Numbered from the stretch's first letter, positions 24,029-32,585 are shown. The stretch: 64,000 nucleotides of DNA from Clostridia bacterium (GCA_017938695.1 JAGBBA010000031.1:1-64000); one strand, 5' to 3'. The notes: generated by a model not told the origin, from the letters alone. A program made the numbers and translations.

Positions 24029-24044
24029 GTTCACATATATGAAC
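24029..24044. promoter_or_regulatory. Inverted repeat in iclR leader (possible operator)
   Basis: GTTCACATATATGAAC is a near-perfect 16-base palindrome just upstream of the iclR ribosome site and downstream of its -10 box. A related half-site, GTTCAAAA, lies at 24048-24055. Position and symmetry suit autoregulation by the IclR protein. Confidence 0.5.
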
Positions 24045-24063
24045 GCTGTTCAAAACCATAATC

Positions 24064-24092
24064 ATCATAGCACAGAAGGCGTTATTCGTCAA
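24064..24092 (-). promoter_or_regulatory. Promoter of iclR-eda
   Basis: Minus-strand TTGACG (24087-24092) and TATGAT (24064-24069) with 17-base spacing. Confidence 0.75.
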
Positions 24093-24127
24093 GAAAAAGT
24101 GTGATTTTCTTCCCAAACAATACAAGC

Positions 24128-24157
24128 TTGCACAAATGCGTATGGATATGGTAAAAT
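24128..24157 (+). promoter_or_regulatory. Promoter of the zinc-ribbon/TPM pair
   Basis: TTGCAC (24128-24133) and TAAAAT (24152-24157) with 18-base spacing, diverging from the iclR promoter. Confidence 0.55.
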
Positions 24158-24194
24158 ATTATACGAGAAAGAGGAAAAGGAGGGGAGCGCAGCC

Positions 24195-25235
24195 ATGAGC
24201 CAGACGGCAACGTTCAAATGCCCGTCCTGCGGCGGCTATCTGGAGTTCGATCCGGAGGGACAGCGGTTCCTGTGCCCCTACTGCGGTGCATCCTTCAACG
24301 AGGATGAGATCCACCAGCAGTCCGAGAAAAAAGAAGAAGCGGCAGAGCAGGCCGTGCCCAGCGGCAGCCTGCGCAGCTACCATTGCCAGATGTGCGGCGC
24401 GGAGATCATCACCGACGATACCACAGCCGCCACCCGCTGCTATTACTGCCATAACCCGGTGGTGCTCACCGACCGACTGACCGAGGAGTTCAAGCCCGAC
24501 GGGGTGATCCCGTTCCAGCTGGATAAAAAGGAAGCCGAAGAAAAGTTCCGCCAGTTTGTGAAGAGCAAGAAGTTCATTGATCCGGCGTTCTTCACCCCCC
24601 AGCAGCTGGAGGACTTCAGCGGCGTGTATTATCCCTACTGGTTTGCCGATGTGGAAGGTGAAGCTACCTTTGCCGGAGAGGGCACCAAGGTGAGCGTGGC
24701 CACCATGCCCAAGCAGACGGTGACCACCACCCGGTTCTTCAAGGTGGAGCGCGAGGGCAAGCTGAGCTTCCGCAACATCGTGCGCAAGGCACTGACCAAG
24801 GCCGACCGCAAGCTGTCCGACGGTGTGCATCCCTATAACACCGACGAGATGAAGCCCTTCGCCATGGGTTATCTCAGCGGCTTTCTGGCTGAAAAGCGCG
24901 ACGTGGCGTCCAGCGAGGTGGAGCCGGAGATCCTCAGCGAGGTGGAAGGCTACGCCCGGAACATGATGAGCCAGAGCAACGGCTACAACAGCCTGCACGG
25001 CAGCACGGATTTCCGTGCAACGAAGACGAAGATGAAGTATGCCCTGCTGCCTGCCTGGGTGTTGACCTACAAGGGCGGCGCAAACGGCGAACCCTTCTAT
25101 TATATGATGAACGGCCAGACCGGCGCGGTGTGCGGCAAGCTGCCGCTGAAGAAGAGCAAGCTGCTGATTTGCAGCCTGCTGGTGGGCGCGGTTGTGTTCG
25201 CCATCCTGTGCGTGGGAGGTGCTGTGATATGGTAA
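24195..25235 (+). CDS. Zinc-ribbon membrane protein of unknown function
   Basis: 346 residues. Two zinc ribbons lie at the N-terminus: Cys9, Cys12, Cys27, Cys30 and Cys64, Cys67, Cys82, Cys85. A middle domain of about 200 residues contains 'YYPYWFADVEGEA' and 'KYALLPAWVLTYK', and one membrane helix lies at about 325-345 at the C-terminal end. The Pro-Trp patterns recur in TFIIB-like zinc-ribbon proteins of Bacillota whose role is not known. It overlaps the TPM gene by seven bases, and the two are probably one functional unit at the membrane. AAAGGAGGGG precedes the start. Confidence 0.75.
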   Translation: MSQTATFKCPSCGGYLEFDPEGQRFLCPYCGASFNEDEIHQQSEKKEEAAEQAVPSGSLRSYHCQMCGAEIITDDTTAATRCYYCHNPVVLTDRLTEEFKPDGVIPFQLDKKEAEEKFRQFVKSKKFIDPAFFTPQQLEDFSGVYYPYWFADVEGEATFAGEGTKVSVATMPKQTVTTTRFFKVEREGKLSFRNIVRKALTKADRKLSDGVHPYNTDEMKPFAMGYLSGFLAEKRDVASSEVEPEILSEVEGYARNMMSQSNGYNSLHGSTDFRATKTKMKYALLPAWVLTYKGGANGEPFYYMMNGQTGAVCGKLPLKKSKLLICSLLVGAVVFAILCVGGAVIW

Positions 25236-26068
25236 AGCGCATCCTTTGCATGCTGCTCCTGGCACTGATGCTGCCCTGCGCAGCCCTGGCGGATAACCCC
25301 ATGGTCATCGACGATGCGAAGCTGTTCGACATCCTGGAGATCAGCGACATGGAGACCATCATCAGGCGCATCGAAGCCGAGTATCAGATGGATATTCTGA
25401 TCATGACCACCTACGACGTGCCCTCCACTTACAGCGATGCGGTGATCCAGGACTTCGCCGACAGCTATTTCGACGACCATAGCTACGGCCTGGGCGAGGA
25501 CGACGCCGGCTTTGTCTACATGATTGACATGACCAACCGTGCGCCCTGCATTTCCACCTCCGGCGTGATGATCGACTACATCACTGACAGCCGGCTGGAA
25601 ACCCTGTTCAATGTCAGCTATGACCGCCTGGTGGAAGGCGACTACGGCCGCGCCGCAGTGGCGGTGCTGAACTACCTGGAACGGTTCCTGGAACAGGGCC
25701 GCCAGGAGGGCTCCTTCCGCTACGATGCGGAAACGGGCCAGCGGCTTTCCGGCCTGTACAACGAGCTGACCGGCACGGAAATGCTGGTGGCGGCTGTGGC
25801 TGGTCTGGCGGTGGCAGGCGTGATGTTTGCCTCTGTCAGCGGTAAGTACAACCTGAAGGGCGGCACCTATCGCTACGACCACGCCAACGCCTCCTGCAAG
25901 CTGGTTCGCGATGACGAAACCTTCCTGCGGCAGAGCGTGAACGTGATGCGCCATCCCACCAACACGGGCGGCGGTCACGGCGGCGGCGGAAGCAGCGGAC
26001 GGGGAAGCAGTGTGCACCGTTCCTCCGGCGGACGCTCCCACGGCGGCGGTGTGGGCCGCAGGTTCTGA
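25229..26068 (+). CDS. TPM-domain exported/membrane protein
   Basis: 279 residues. A signal peptide (about 1-21, ending 'ALADNP') is followed by a TPM-type domain (about 25-165) with 'YQMDILIMTTYDVPS', 'YGLGEDDAGFVYMID' and 'NRAPCISTSG'. A membrane helix lies at about 190-207, and the C-terminus is a Gly/Ser/His-rich tail ending 'GGGVGRRF'. TPM proteins have been linked to photosystem repair in plants and to phosphatase-like or chaperone roles in bacteria; the function here is unknown. The ATG at 25229 overlaps the upstream stop and follows GGGAGGTG. Confidence 0.82.
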   Translation: MVKRILCMLLLALMLPCAALADNPMVIDDAKLFDILEISDMETIIRRIEAEYQMDILIMTTYDVPSTYSDAVIQDFADSYFDDHSYGLGEDDAGFVYMIDMTNRAPCISTSGVMIDYITDSRLETLFNVSYDRLVEGDYGRAAVAVLNYLERFLEQGRQEGSFRYDAETGQRLSGLYNELTGTEMLVAAVAGLAVAGVMFASVSGKYNLKGGTYRYDHANASCKLVRDDETFLRQSVNVMRHPTNTGGGHGGGGSSGRGSSVHRSSGGRSHGGGVGRRF

Positions 26069-26148
26069 CGCAAGATATTGCCAGGTCTAATCCACGGCTC
26101 CTTTGCATAGACTGACGGTATGTCAGTGATGTGAAGGAGCTGTTTTTC

Positions 26149-27168
26149 ATGCTGCGAAATGCAGTCATCATGGCCGGTGGCGAGGGCAAGCGGTTGCGTC
26201 CGCTGACGGAGCACCGCCCTAAGCCTCTGATGCCCCTGCTGGACGAGCCGGTGATCGGCATGACGCTGCGGCTTCTGCGGAGGCACGGCCTCCGCGAGGC
26301 CACGCTGGCAGTGTGCTACCGGGCGGAGGACATCCGCAATGCGCTGGGGGACGGCTCTGGTTACGGCATGGAGCTGCATTATGCGGTGGAGGAAACGCCC
26401 CGGGGCACGGCAGGCTGCGTGAAGGATGCGGCAAAGCACATGCAGGGAACGGTGCTGGTGCTCTCCGGCGACGGGCTGACGGATGCAGACCTGACGGCAC
26501 TGTATCAGCGGCATGCGGAAAGCGGTGCATCCCTGAGCATGGTCACAAAGCGCGTGGCTGACCCCACCGGATACGGCGTGTGCGAAACGGATGGGTCGGG
26601 GAAAGTGCTTCGCTTTCGGGAAAAGCCAGCCAATGCAGCGAAAAACAGCCTGGTGAATACCGGTATTTACTTCATTGAACCTGAGGTGCCTGATCGTATT
26701 CCTGATACGGGGACGTATGACTTCGGAAGGGAACTGCTGCCCAGAATGGCAGCAGAAGGCTGTCTGCATGCCCTGGAAACAGACGCCTACTGGTGTGACA
26801 TCGGCAGCCGGGAGGCCTATGCCAGGGCGCAGACTGATCTGCTGGCCGGGCAGGTGGGTTTGCCTGTGATGGGCAAGCGCATGGGACAGGCGATCATGGG
26901 CAAGGGATGCAGCATCGCGCCGGGGGTGCGTTTTGCCGGGCGGTGCTACATCGGGGATCATGTGTCCATTGGCCGGGGCACGGTGATCGGCAGCGGCACG
27001 GTGATCAGGCCGGGTGCCACGGTAGGGGCCAGCGTCCGCCTGGAAAACGCCTGCTTGTGGGAGAACGCGTGCATCGACGGCGGAGCTATCCTGAAAAATG
27101 TGGTGGTCATGCCGCAAAACGGACACAGCACCTTGCAGCGCATTGTGATGAACGGCACCCAGGATTAG
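26149..27168 (+). CDS. Sugar-1-phosphate nucleotidyltransferase (GlmU/GMPP-like)
   Basis: 339 residues. The nucleotidyltransferase domain (about 1-225) starts 'AVIMAGGEGKRLRPLT' with 'RPKPLMPLLDEPVI' and 'LSGDGLTDAD'. The C-terminal part (about 255-339) has left-handed beta-helix hexapeptides ('GVRFAGRCYIGDHVSIGRG'). The architecture matches mannose-1-phosphate guanylyltransferase and glucose-1-phosphate enzymes; the sugar and nucleotide are not certain. AAGGAG at 26134-26139 supports the ATG at 26149. A small inverted repeat, ACTGAC/GTCAGT, lies at 26111-26127. No glycan operon surrounds it. Confidence 0.85.
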   Translation: MLRNAVIMAGGEGKRLRPLTEHRPKPLMPLLDEPVIGMTLRLLRRHGLREATLAVCYRAEDIRNALGDGSGYGMELHYAVEETPRGTAGCVKDAAKHMQGTVLVLSGDGLTDADLTALYQRHAESGASLSMVTKRVADPTGYGVCETDGSGKVLRFREKPANAAKNSLVNTGIYFIEPEVPDRIPDTGTYDFGRELLPRMAAEGCLHALETDAYWCDIGSREAYARAQTDLLAGQVGLPVMGKRMGQAIMGKGCSIAPGVRFAGRCYIGDHVSIGRGTVIGSGTVIRPGATVGASVRLENACLWENACIDGGAILKNVVVMPQNGHSTLQRIVMNGTQD

Positions 27169-27181
27169 TTTGATTTGGTTC

Positions 27182-27210
27182 TTGACAGCGGTAAGGCACT
27201 TGCATATAAT
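27182..27210 (+). promoter_or_regulatory. Consensus promoter of the 6S RNA
   Basis: TTGACA (27182-27187) and TATAAT (27205-27210) with 17-base spacing: a perfect sigma-A consensus, among the strongest in the window. Transcription should begin near 27217. Confidence 0.85.
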
Positions 27211-27216
27211 GAAGTC

Positions 27217-27405
27217 ATAAGCTCCTGGGATGCGCGACAGCGTTCCGATTGTTCCCCGACATTTCATAAATGGAGCCCGGGTCCAAGTGTAGTGATGTCA
27301 TGCCCCCGTCTTATGACGCCAGGGGACGGCAGAGGCTATCGGCAGGGCACCAGCCTGCTTAACAGAGCGGGTGAAAATACGGGCGCATCGGCATCCTGGG
27401 GCAAT
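27217..27405 (+). ncRNA. ssrS: Candidate 6S RNA
   Basis: About 185-190 bases with the layout of 6S RNA, which binds sigma-A holoenzyme. A closing stem pairs 27221-27233 with 27391-27402 (GGATGC/GCATCC and GCTCC/GGGGC with a small bulge). The inner 5' strand 'GTTCCCCGACATTTCATAAA' (27251-27270) and 3' strand 'CCAGCCTGC' (27349-27357) resemble the conserved central-bubble stretches of the E. coli RNA as I recall them. A perfect promoter precedes it and a terminator follows. No coding potential is evident. A covariance-model search would settle it. Confidence 0.75.
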
Positions 27406-27418
27406 TTTGCAAAGCATG

Positions 27419-27445
27419 GGCAGCAGCGCAGGCTGTTGCCTTTTT
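27419..27445 (+). terminator. Terminator of the 6S RNA transcript
   Basis: GGCAGCAGC pairs with GCTGTTGCC (9 bp, one G-U) across a four-base loop, followed by five T residues. It lies 18 bases before the methyltransferase start, whose mRNA may depend on read-through. Confidence 0.85.
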
Positions 27446-27462
27446 CATATGGGGTGATGGTT

Positions 27463-28188
27463 ATGGAGAATATCTTCAGCCAGGTAGAGCGCAACATCGA
27501 CCGGCTGGTGGAAAACGATGTGAACTGGTCTGCCTGTGCTACGGCGGAGCAGCTGCAAAGGGCCCGGAACGGCCAGTTGGAGATGACCTTCGGCTGCGGA
27601 CGAGCGATTCCGCCGGAATGGTTCGGCGATCTGCATGGCAAAAGAGCACTGTGCCTGGCCGGAGCCGGGGGATTGCAAGCTCCTTTGCTGGCCTGTGCCG
27701 GGGCGAAGGTCACTGTGCTCGACCTTTCCGAAAGAATGCTGGACAAGGACCGGGCCATCGCCGCCAGGGAAAACCTGGACATGGACATTCAGCACGGCAA
27801 TATGTGCGACCTTTCCCGGTTTGCAGATGAAACCTTCGACCTGGTGCTGAATCCTCCGTCACTGTTTTATGTGCCGGACGTGATGCCTGTTTTCCGCGAA
27901 GTGCACCGCGTGCTGAAAAAGGGCGGCAGCTTTATCATGTGTTCCTCCAATCCCATTGCCTATGTGTGCGATTATGATGCTGATTTGGGCTGCTACAAGG
28001 CGGTGAACTTCATGCCCTATTGCTCGCTGGATCATGATGACCAGGGCGACTGGGTGGAATACGGCCACACCATGGAAAGCTACATCGGCGGGCAGATCGC
28101 GGCCGGGTTTGTGATCAGCGGCTATCTGGAACAGCAGGCGGAGGACATTACCGAACTGTACTTTATCACCAAAGGAGACAAGCGATGA
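27463..28188 (+). CDS. Class I SAM-dependent methyltransferase
   Basis: 241 residues. The SAM-binding motif I is 'ALCLAGAGGLQAPLLACAGA', followed by 'VTVLDLSERML' (acidic loop), 'GNMCDLSRFADETFDLVLNP' and 'EVHRVLKKGGSFIM'. This is the methyltransferase 11/25-like group acting on small molecules or lipids; substrate unknown. The start at 27463 follows GGGGTG; ATG 27457 is also possible, and longer frames would run through the 6S RNA. Its TGA overlaps the next gene's ATG (ATGA), coupling it to the GNAT protein. Confidence 0.88.
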   Translation: MENIFSQVERNIDRLVENDVNWSACATAEQLQRARNGQLEMTFGCGRAIPPEWFGDLHGKRALCLAGAGGLQAPLLACAGAKVTVLDLSERMLDKDRAIAARENLDMDIQHGNMCDLSRFADETFDLVLNPPSLFYVPDVMPVFREVHRVLKKGGSFIMCSSNPIAYVCDYDADLGCYKAVNFMPYCSLDHDDQGDWVEYGHTMESYIGGQIAAGFVISGYLEQQAEDITELYFITKGDKR

Positions 28189-29066
28189 AGCATATCACGC
28201 ACCATCAATACCGCATCCTGTGCGACCACATGGATGTGTATCAGTTTATGCTGGAGATCTATGAGCGCGACTGGCGCAACGGCGTGCCCGCGCCCTTCCT
28301 GGAGTATGCCCTGTGCTCCGACTGGATGGACAAGAGCTACATGCACCGCTGCCGCATCTGGAAGGACGGGGAGAAGATCGTCGCGCTGGTGTTCATGGAG
28401 AACCCGGTGACCGATGCGTATTTCTCCCTGCGCCCCGGCTATGAGGAGCTGGCGGATGAAATGGTGGCCTATGCCGCCGAGCACATGCCCAACATGGACG
28501 GCAAGCAACGGCTGATCCTCTTCGAGGGACAGACGGCCCTGCTCGCTGCAGCGGAGAAGGCCGGGTATCAGAAGGTCTGGGAAGATGTGGACTGCATCTA
28601 CGACTTCGACAAGCCGTTGGACTATCATTTGCCGCAGGGGTACCGCTATGCGGAGTTTTCGCTGGATCCGGCCAAGTGCTCGGAATGCTGCTGGAAGGGC
28701 TTCGGCCACGAGGCGGAGGAAGGCCCCTGGAACGGCGACTACGAGCATGCCTTCCAGCTGATGGCTGCGCCCCACGCCACCTTTGAGCATGCCATCGCCA
28801 TTGAAAATGAGGCAGGTGAGTACGTCTGTTATGCCGGTATGTGGTGGACACCGGAGAATCACCTGGCCTACATGGAGCCCTTGTGCACGGTGCCGGAGCA
28901 TCAGCACAAGGGCCTGGCGGCAGCTGCGCTCAGCGAGCTGTACCGCCGCCTGAAGCCCCTGGGCGCGACCCATATGACAGGCGGCACGAATCCCTTTTAC
29001 CAGAAGATCGGGTATGAACCTGTGGTGCGATGGACGTATTGGGAGAAACCAAAGGAGAATGCATGA
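28185..29066 (+). CDS. GNAT-family N-acetyltransferase (two-part)
   Basis: 293 residues. The C-terminal half has the acetyl-CoA loop 'EPLCTVPEHQHKGLAAAAL' followed by 'GGTNPFYQKIGYEPVVRW', typical of GNAT motif A and B. The N-terminal half ('YEELADEMVAYAAEHMP', 'AEKAGYQKV') looks like a second, degenerate GNAT fold. Substrate unknown. Coupled by four-base overlap to the methyltransferase upstream, which suggests both modify a common small molecule; this is inference. Confidence 0.82.
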   Translation: MKHITHHQYRILCDHMDVYQFMLEIYERDWRNGVPAPFLEYALCSDWMDKSYMHRCRIWKDGEKIVALVFMENPVTDAYFSLRPGYEELADEMVAYAAEHMPNMDGKQRLILFEGQTALLAAAEKAGYQKVWEDVDCIYDFDKPLDYHLPQGYRYAEFSLDPAKCSECCWKGFGHEAEEGPWNGDYEHAFQLMAAPHATFEHAIAIENEAGEYVCYAGMWWTPENHLAYMEPLCTVPEHQHKGLAAAALSELYRRLKPLGATHMTGGTNPFYQKIGYEPVVRWTYWEKPKENA

Positions 29067-29072
29067 TTTTCC

Positions 29073-29102
29073 TTGACAAGCGCGGTAACCATTGGCTATA
29101 AT
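29073..29102 (+). promoter_or_regulatory. Promoter of the metG T-box transcript
   Basis: TTGACA (29073-29078) and TATAAT (29097-29102) with 18-base spacing, starting just after the GNAT stop. Confidence 0.85.
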
Positions 29103-29108
29103 ATGGCT

Positions 29109-29340
29109 TACAAGCGTTGAAAGAGAGAGTACCCTGTGCCAATGTGCCAAGAGAGCTGCGGAAGGTGAGAGGCAGCCGCGGAGGGCAGGGGAACATGGCT
29201 CCGGAGCTTCGCGGCTGAAGGTTCGCTTTAGGCCGCGACGGGTCGCGCCGTTAAGCGTATGATGAGCGACAAATCAGGGTGGCAACGCGGAACATGTATT
29301 TCATTCTCCGCCCCTCGATCACAAGAGGGGTGGAGTTTTT
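29109..29340 (+). promoter_or_regulatory. T-box riboswitch (methionine) with terminator
   Basis: The whole 308-base gap before metG is this leader. Stem I contains AGTA at 29128-29131 opposite GAAC followed by the specifier ATG at 29195-29197, a methionine codon. The T-box itself, AGGGTGGCAACGCGG, is at 29276-29290. The terminator pairs CTCCGCCCCTC (29306-29316) with GAGGGGTGGAG (29325-29335), followed by five T residues. Uncharged methionine tRNA would stabilise the antiterminator and allow metG transcription. The core reads GGCAACGCG instead of the usual GGTACCGCG. Confidence 0.92.
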
Positions 29341-29374
29341 CTGTTCACCCCCGAATTCAGAAGGAGGGTTTCCC

Positions 29375-31387
29375 ATGTGTAAGGAATGCAAGAAGCCTTA
29401 CTACATCACCACTGCCATCGCGTACACGTCGGCCAAGCCGCACATCGGCAACACCTACGAAATCGTGCTGGCAGACGCCATCGCCCGCTCCAAGCGTCAG
29501 CAGGGCTATGACGTGTACTTCCAGACCGGCACGGACGAGCACGGCCTCAAAATTCAACAGAAGGCCGAAGCGGCGGGCATCACGCCCCAGCAGTACGTCG
29601 ATAACGTGGCGGGCGAGATCAAGCGCATCTGGGATCTGATGAACACCACCTACGACCGGTTCGTGCGTACCACCGATCCGGAGCACAAGGCGAAGGTTCA
29701 GAAGATCTTCCGCAAGATGTACGAGAAGGGCGATATCTACAAGGGCAAGTACACCGGCAAGTACTGCACCCCCTGTGAGTCCTTCTGGACTGAGAGCCAG
29801 CTGGTGGAGGGCAAGTGCCCGGACTGCGGCCGCGAGTGCGTGGACGCGGAAGAAGAAGCATACTTCTTCAAAATGAGCAAATATGCCGACCGCCTGATGA
29901 AGCACATCGAGGAGCATCCCGAGTTCATTCAGCCCGAAAGCCGCAAGAACGAGATGATCAACAACTTCCTCAAGCCCGGTCTGCAGGACCTGTGCGTGAG
30001 CCGTTCTTCCTTCACCTGGGGCGTGCCGCTGGATTTTGCGCCCGGCCATGTCAGCTATGTGTGGCTGGATGCGCTGAGCAATTACATCACCTTCTGCGGC
30101 TACGATCCTGACGGCAATCATGACGAGCACTACAAGAAGTTCTGGCCTGCCGACCTGCACCTGATCGGCAAGGACATCATCCGCTTCCACACCATCTACT
30201 GGCCCATCTTCCTGATGAGCATGGAGGAAGAACTGCCCAAGCAGGTCTTCGGCCATCCCTGGCTGCTGGTGAAGGGTGACAAGATGTCCAAGAGCCTGGG
30301 CAATGTGATCTACGCTGACGATCTGGTCGAGCTGTTCGGTGTGGATGCTGTGCGCTACTTCGTTCTGCACGAGATTCCCTTCGCGGCTGACGGCGTGATG
30401 ACCTATGAGCTCATCATCGACCGCATGAACAGCGACCTGGCCAACATCCTGGGCAACCTGGTGAACCGCACCATTGCCATGAACAACAAGTATTTCGGCG
30501 GCGTGATCCAGCCCAGCAATGTGAATGAAGCCCTGGACGACGAGCTGAAGGAGATCGCTCTGGCCATGCCCGGCAAGGTGCGCGCCAAGATGGACGAGCT
30601 GAAGGTCGCTGATGCCATTGACGAGATCTTCGTTCTGCTGCGCCGCGCCAACAAGTACATCGACGAAACCATGCCCTGGGTCCTGGCCAAAAACCCCGAG
30701 TCCATGCCCCGTCTGGGTACGGTGCTCTACAACCTGCTGGAGTCGATCCGCTTTGCTGCCATCGCCCTGGAACCCTACCTGCCCGATACCAGCAAGCGCA
30801 TCCTGGAGCAGCTGAACGTGAACAACGGCGGCCTGGAAAGCCTGGCCACCTTCGGCGGCATGGTCGTCGGCGAAAAAGTGGGCACGCCGGAAATCCTCTT
30901 TGCCCGTCTTGACCCCGTGAAGAAGATGGAAGAGATCAACGCCATCAACGAAGCGAAGAATGGCAAGCCTGCCGAAGCCCCCAAGGCTGAAGCCAAGCCT
31001 GAGAAGAAGGCCGAAAAGAAGCAGGAGAAGAAGCACGAAGAGCCTGAGTATCCTGCGGAGATCAACATCGACACCTTCTTCCAGTCCAAGATTCAGGTGG
31101 GCCGCGTGCTGGAGTGCACCAATGTGCCCAAGTCCAAGAAGCTGCTGCAGTTCCGCCTGTCCTTCGGCAAGGACGGCGAGCGCACCATCCTCTCGGGCAT
31201 TGCGCAGTATTATCCCAACCCCGAAGAGCTGGTGGGCCGTCAGATTGTGGCCATCACCAACCTGAAGCCTCGCCTGATGATGGGCATCGAGAGCCACGGC
31301 ATGATCCTCTCTGCGGTGGACGGCAATGACAACCTGCGCCTGGTGTCCGTGGGCGAGGGCGTGGAGGACGGTGCCATCGTCGGATGA
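29375..31387 (+). CDS. metG: Methionyl-tRNA synthetase
   Basis: 670 residues. The ATP-site signature 'KPHIGN' is at about 19, the zinc knuckle is 'CTPCESFW...CPDCGREC', and the KMSKS loop is 'GDKMSKSLGNV'. After a Lys/Glu/Ala-rich linker comes a C-terminal EMAP/OB-fold tRNA-binding domain ('FFQSKIQVGRVLECTNVPKS' region). It charges methionine tRNA in the cytoplasm. The start after GGAGGG at 29375 lies downstream of the T-box terminator. Its stop overlaps tatD (ATGATG). Confidence 0.97.
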   Translation: MCKECKKPYYITTAIAYTSAKPHIGNTYEIVLADAIARSKRQQGYDVYFQTGTDEHGLKIQQKAEAAGITPQQYVDNVAGEIKRIWDLMNTTYDRFVRTTDPEHKAKVQKIFRKMYEKGDIYKGKYTGKYCTPCESFWTESQLVEGKCPDCGRECVDAEEEAYFFKMSKYADRLMKHIEEHPEFIQPESRKNEMINNFLKPGLQDLCVSRSSFTWGVPLDFAPGHVSYVWLDALSNYITFCGYDPDGNHDEHYKKFWPADLHLIGKDIIRFHTIYWPIFLMSMEEELPKQVFGHPWLLVKGDKMSKSLGNVIYADDLVELFGVDAVRYFVLHEIPFAADGVMTYELIIDRMNSDLANILGNLVNRTIAMNNKYFGGVIQPSNVNEALDDELKEIALAMPGKVRAKMDELKVADAIDEIFVLLRRANKYIDETMPWVLAKNPESMPRLGTVLYNLLESIRFAAIALEPYLPDTSKRILEQLNVNNGGLESLATFGGMVVGEKVGTPEILFARLDPVKKMEEINAINEAKNGKPAEAPKAEAKPEKKAEKKQEKKHEEPEYPAEINIDTFFQSKIQVGRVLECTNVPKSKKLLQFRLSFGKDGERTILSGIAQYYPNPEELVGRQIVAITNLKPRLMMGIESHGMILSAVDGNDNLRLVSVGEGVEDGAIVG

Positions 31388-32160
31388 TGGAGCTGTTTGA
31401 CTCCCACTGCCACATGGATGATCCCCGGTTCGCCGGCGACCTGGACGAAGTTCTGGCCCGGATGCAGCAAAGCGGCGTGACCCGCTATGCGCAGATCGGT
31501 ACGGACATCGAAAGCTCCCGGCATGCGGCGGCCTTTGCGGCGGCCCATGCCGGCTGCTACGCCGCGGTGGGCATCCATCCCCATGAGGCCAAAACCATGA
31601 AGGACGGCGACCTTGACCTGCTGGCGCAGATGCTGAAGCAGGACAAGGTGGTCGCCCTGGGGGAAATCGGCCTGGACTATTACTACGACCTGTCGCCCAG
31701 GGAAGAACAGCTCGACGTATGCGAAAAGCAGATGGAGCTGGCCTGGGATATGCAGGTGCCCGTAGCCTACCATGTGCGCGACGCCCACCAGGACATGCTG
31801 GATCTGCTCAAGCGGCACAAGGGCAAGCTGACCGGCGGCATCATCCACTGCTTTTCCGGCAGCTGGGAGATCGCCAAAGAGTACCTCAAGCTGGGGTATT
31901 ACATCAGCTTTGCCGGGCCGGTGACCTTCAAGAAGGCACCCAAGCTGCAGGAAGCTGCCATCAATGTGCCCAGGGACAGGCTGCTGATCGAAACCGACAG
32001 CCCCTACCTGGCCCCGGAACCCGTCCGCGGCCGCAGGAATGATCCCGGCAATGTGCGCTATGTGGCGGAGAAGATCGCTGCCCTGCGCGGCGAGACCTTG
32101 GAGGAAGTGGCAGCCTATACCACGAAGAACGCCATGGATGTGTACCGCATCAAGGAGTGA
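31384..32160 (+). CDS. tatD: TatD-family metal-dependent DNase
   Basis: 258 residues, normal length. Metal ligands of the amidohydrolase-like barrel are visible: 'FDSHCHMDD' at the N-terminus, 'GEIGLDYYYD' with the catalytic Glu, 'YHVRDAH', 'IIHCFSGSWE' and 'IETDSPYLAP'. It acts as a 3'-5' exonuclease or DNase of the YabD/TatD group. It is coupled to metG by a four-base overlap, a common order in Bacillota, and followed directly by a NUDIX gene. ATG 31387 is an alternative start. Confidence 0.95.
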   Translation: MMELFDSHCHMDDPRFAGDLDEVLARMQQSGVTRYAQIGTDIESSRHAAAFAAAHAGCYAAVGIHPHEAKTMKDGDLDLLAQMLKQDKVVALGEIGLDYYYDLSPREEQLDVCEKQMELAWDMQVPVAYHVRDAHQDMLDLLKRHKGKLTGGIIHCFSGSWEIAKEYLKLGYYISFAGPVTFKKAPKLQEAAINVPRDRLLIETDSPYLAPEPVRGRRNDPGNVRYVAEKIAALRGETLEEVAAYTTKNAMDVYRIKE

Positions 32161-32166
32161 TTGCCC

Positions 32167-32580
32167 GTGGATGCAAGCCTGGTGGTGAAGGCCATTATAC
32201 TGAACCGCGATCTGCGCAGGCTGCTGCTGATCCAGCGCAGCACTGCGGAGATTTCCGGCGCTGGCACCTGGGAAGGCGTGGGTGGGAAGATCGAACCCGG
32301 TGAATCCCCGGAGGAAGCCATTCTGCGGGAGATCAGGGAAGAGGTCGGTATTGAGGATGTTGCCATTGAACGCATTGCTTACACCAGCCTGTGCCATGGC
32401 GAGAGGCCGATGCTGATCATTGCGTACCTGTGTACCACCGATGTGCATAAGATCAAGCTCAGCAGCGAGCACCAGGCCTGGCAATGGGCTGATGAATCGA
32501 CCTGCCGCCAGTTGCTGCCGGAAGCCATTTTGCAGGACTTCGAGCAGCACTCCATATTTGAACTGACAGGACTTAAGTGA
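32167..32580 (+). CDS. NUDIX hydrolase (MutT-like)
   Basis: 137 residues. The NUDIX box 'GGKIEPGESPEEAILREIREEVGI' is spelled here in parts: GGKIEPGES, then REIREEVG, fitting Gx5Ex7REUxEEx. It would hydrolyse a nucleoside diphosphate derivative. GTG at 32167 is nine bases after AAGGAG (32152-32157) and is preferred to a TTG at 32161. It is last in the metG-tatD unit and followed by a terminator. Substrate may be 8-oxo-dGTP or another nucleotide; the sequence does not decide. Confidence 0.88.
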   Translation: MDASLVVKAIILNRDLRRLLLIQRSTAEISGAGTWEGVGGKIEPGESPEEAILREIREEVGIEDVAIERIAYTSLCHGERPMLIIAYLCTTDVHKIKLSSEHQAWQWADESTCRQLLPEAILQDFEQHSIFELTGLK

Positions 32581-32585
32581 ATCAC

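Noticed and set aside
27175..27462. N-terminal extension of the methyltransferase
   Set aside because: The frame stays open, but it runs through the promoter, structured RNA and terminator, and the extra residues match no family.
29357..31297. A 646-codon minus-strand frame opposite metG
   Set aside because: Antisense shadow; metG with its T-box leader is certain.
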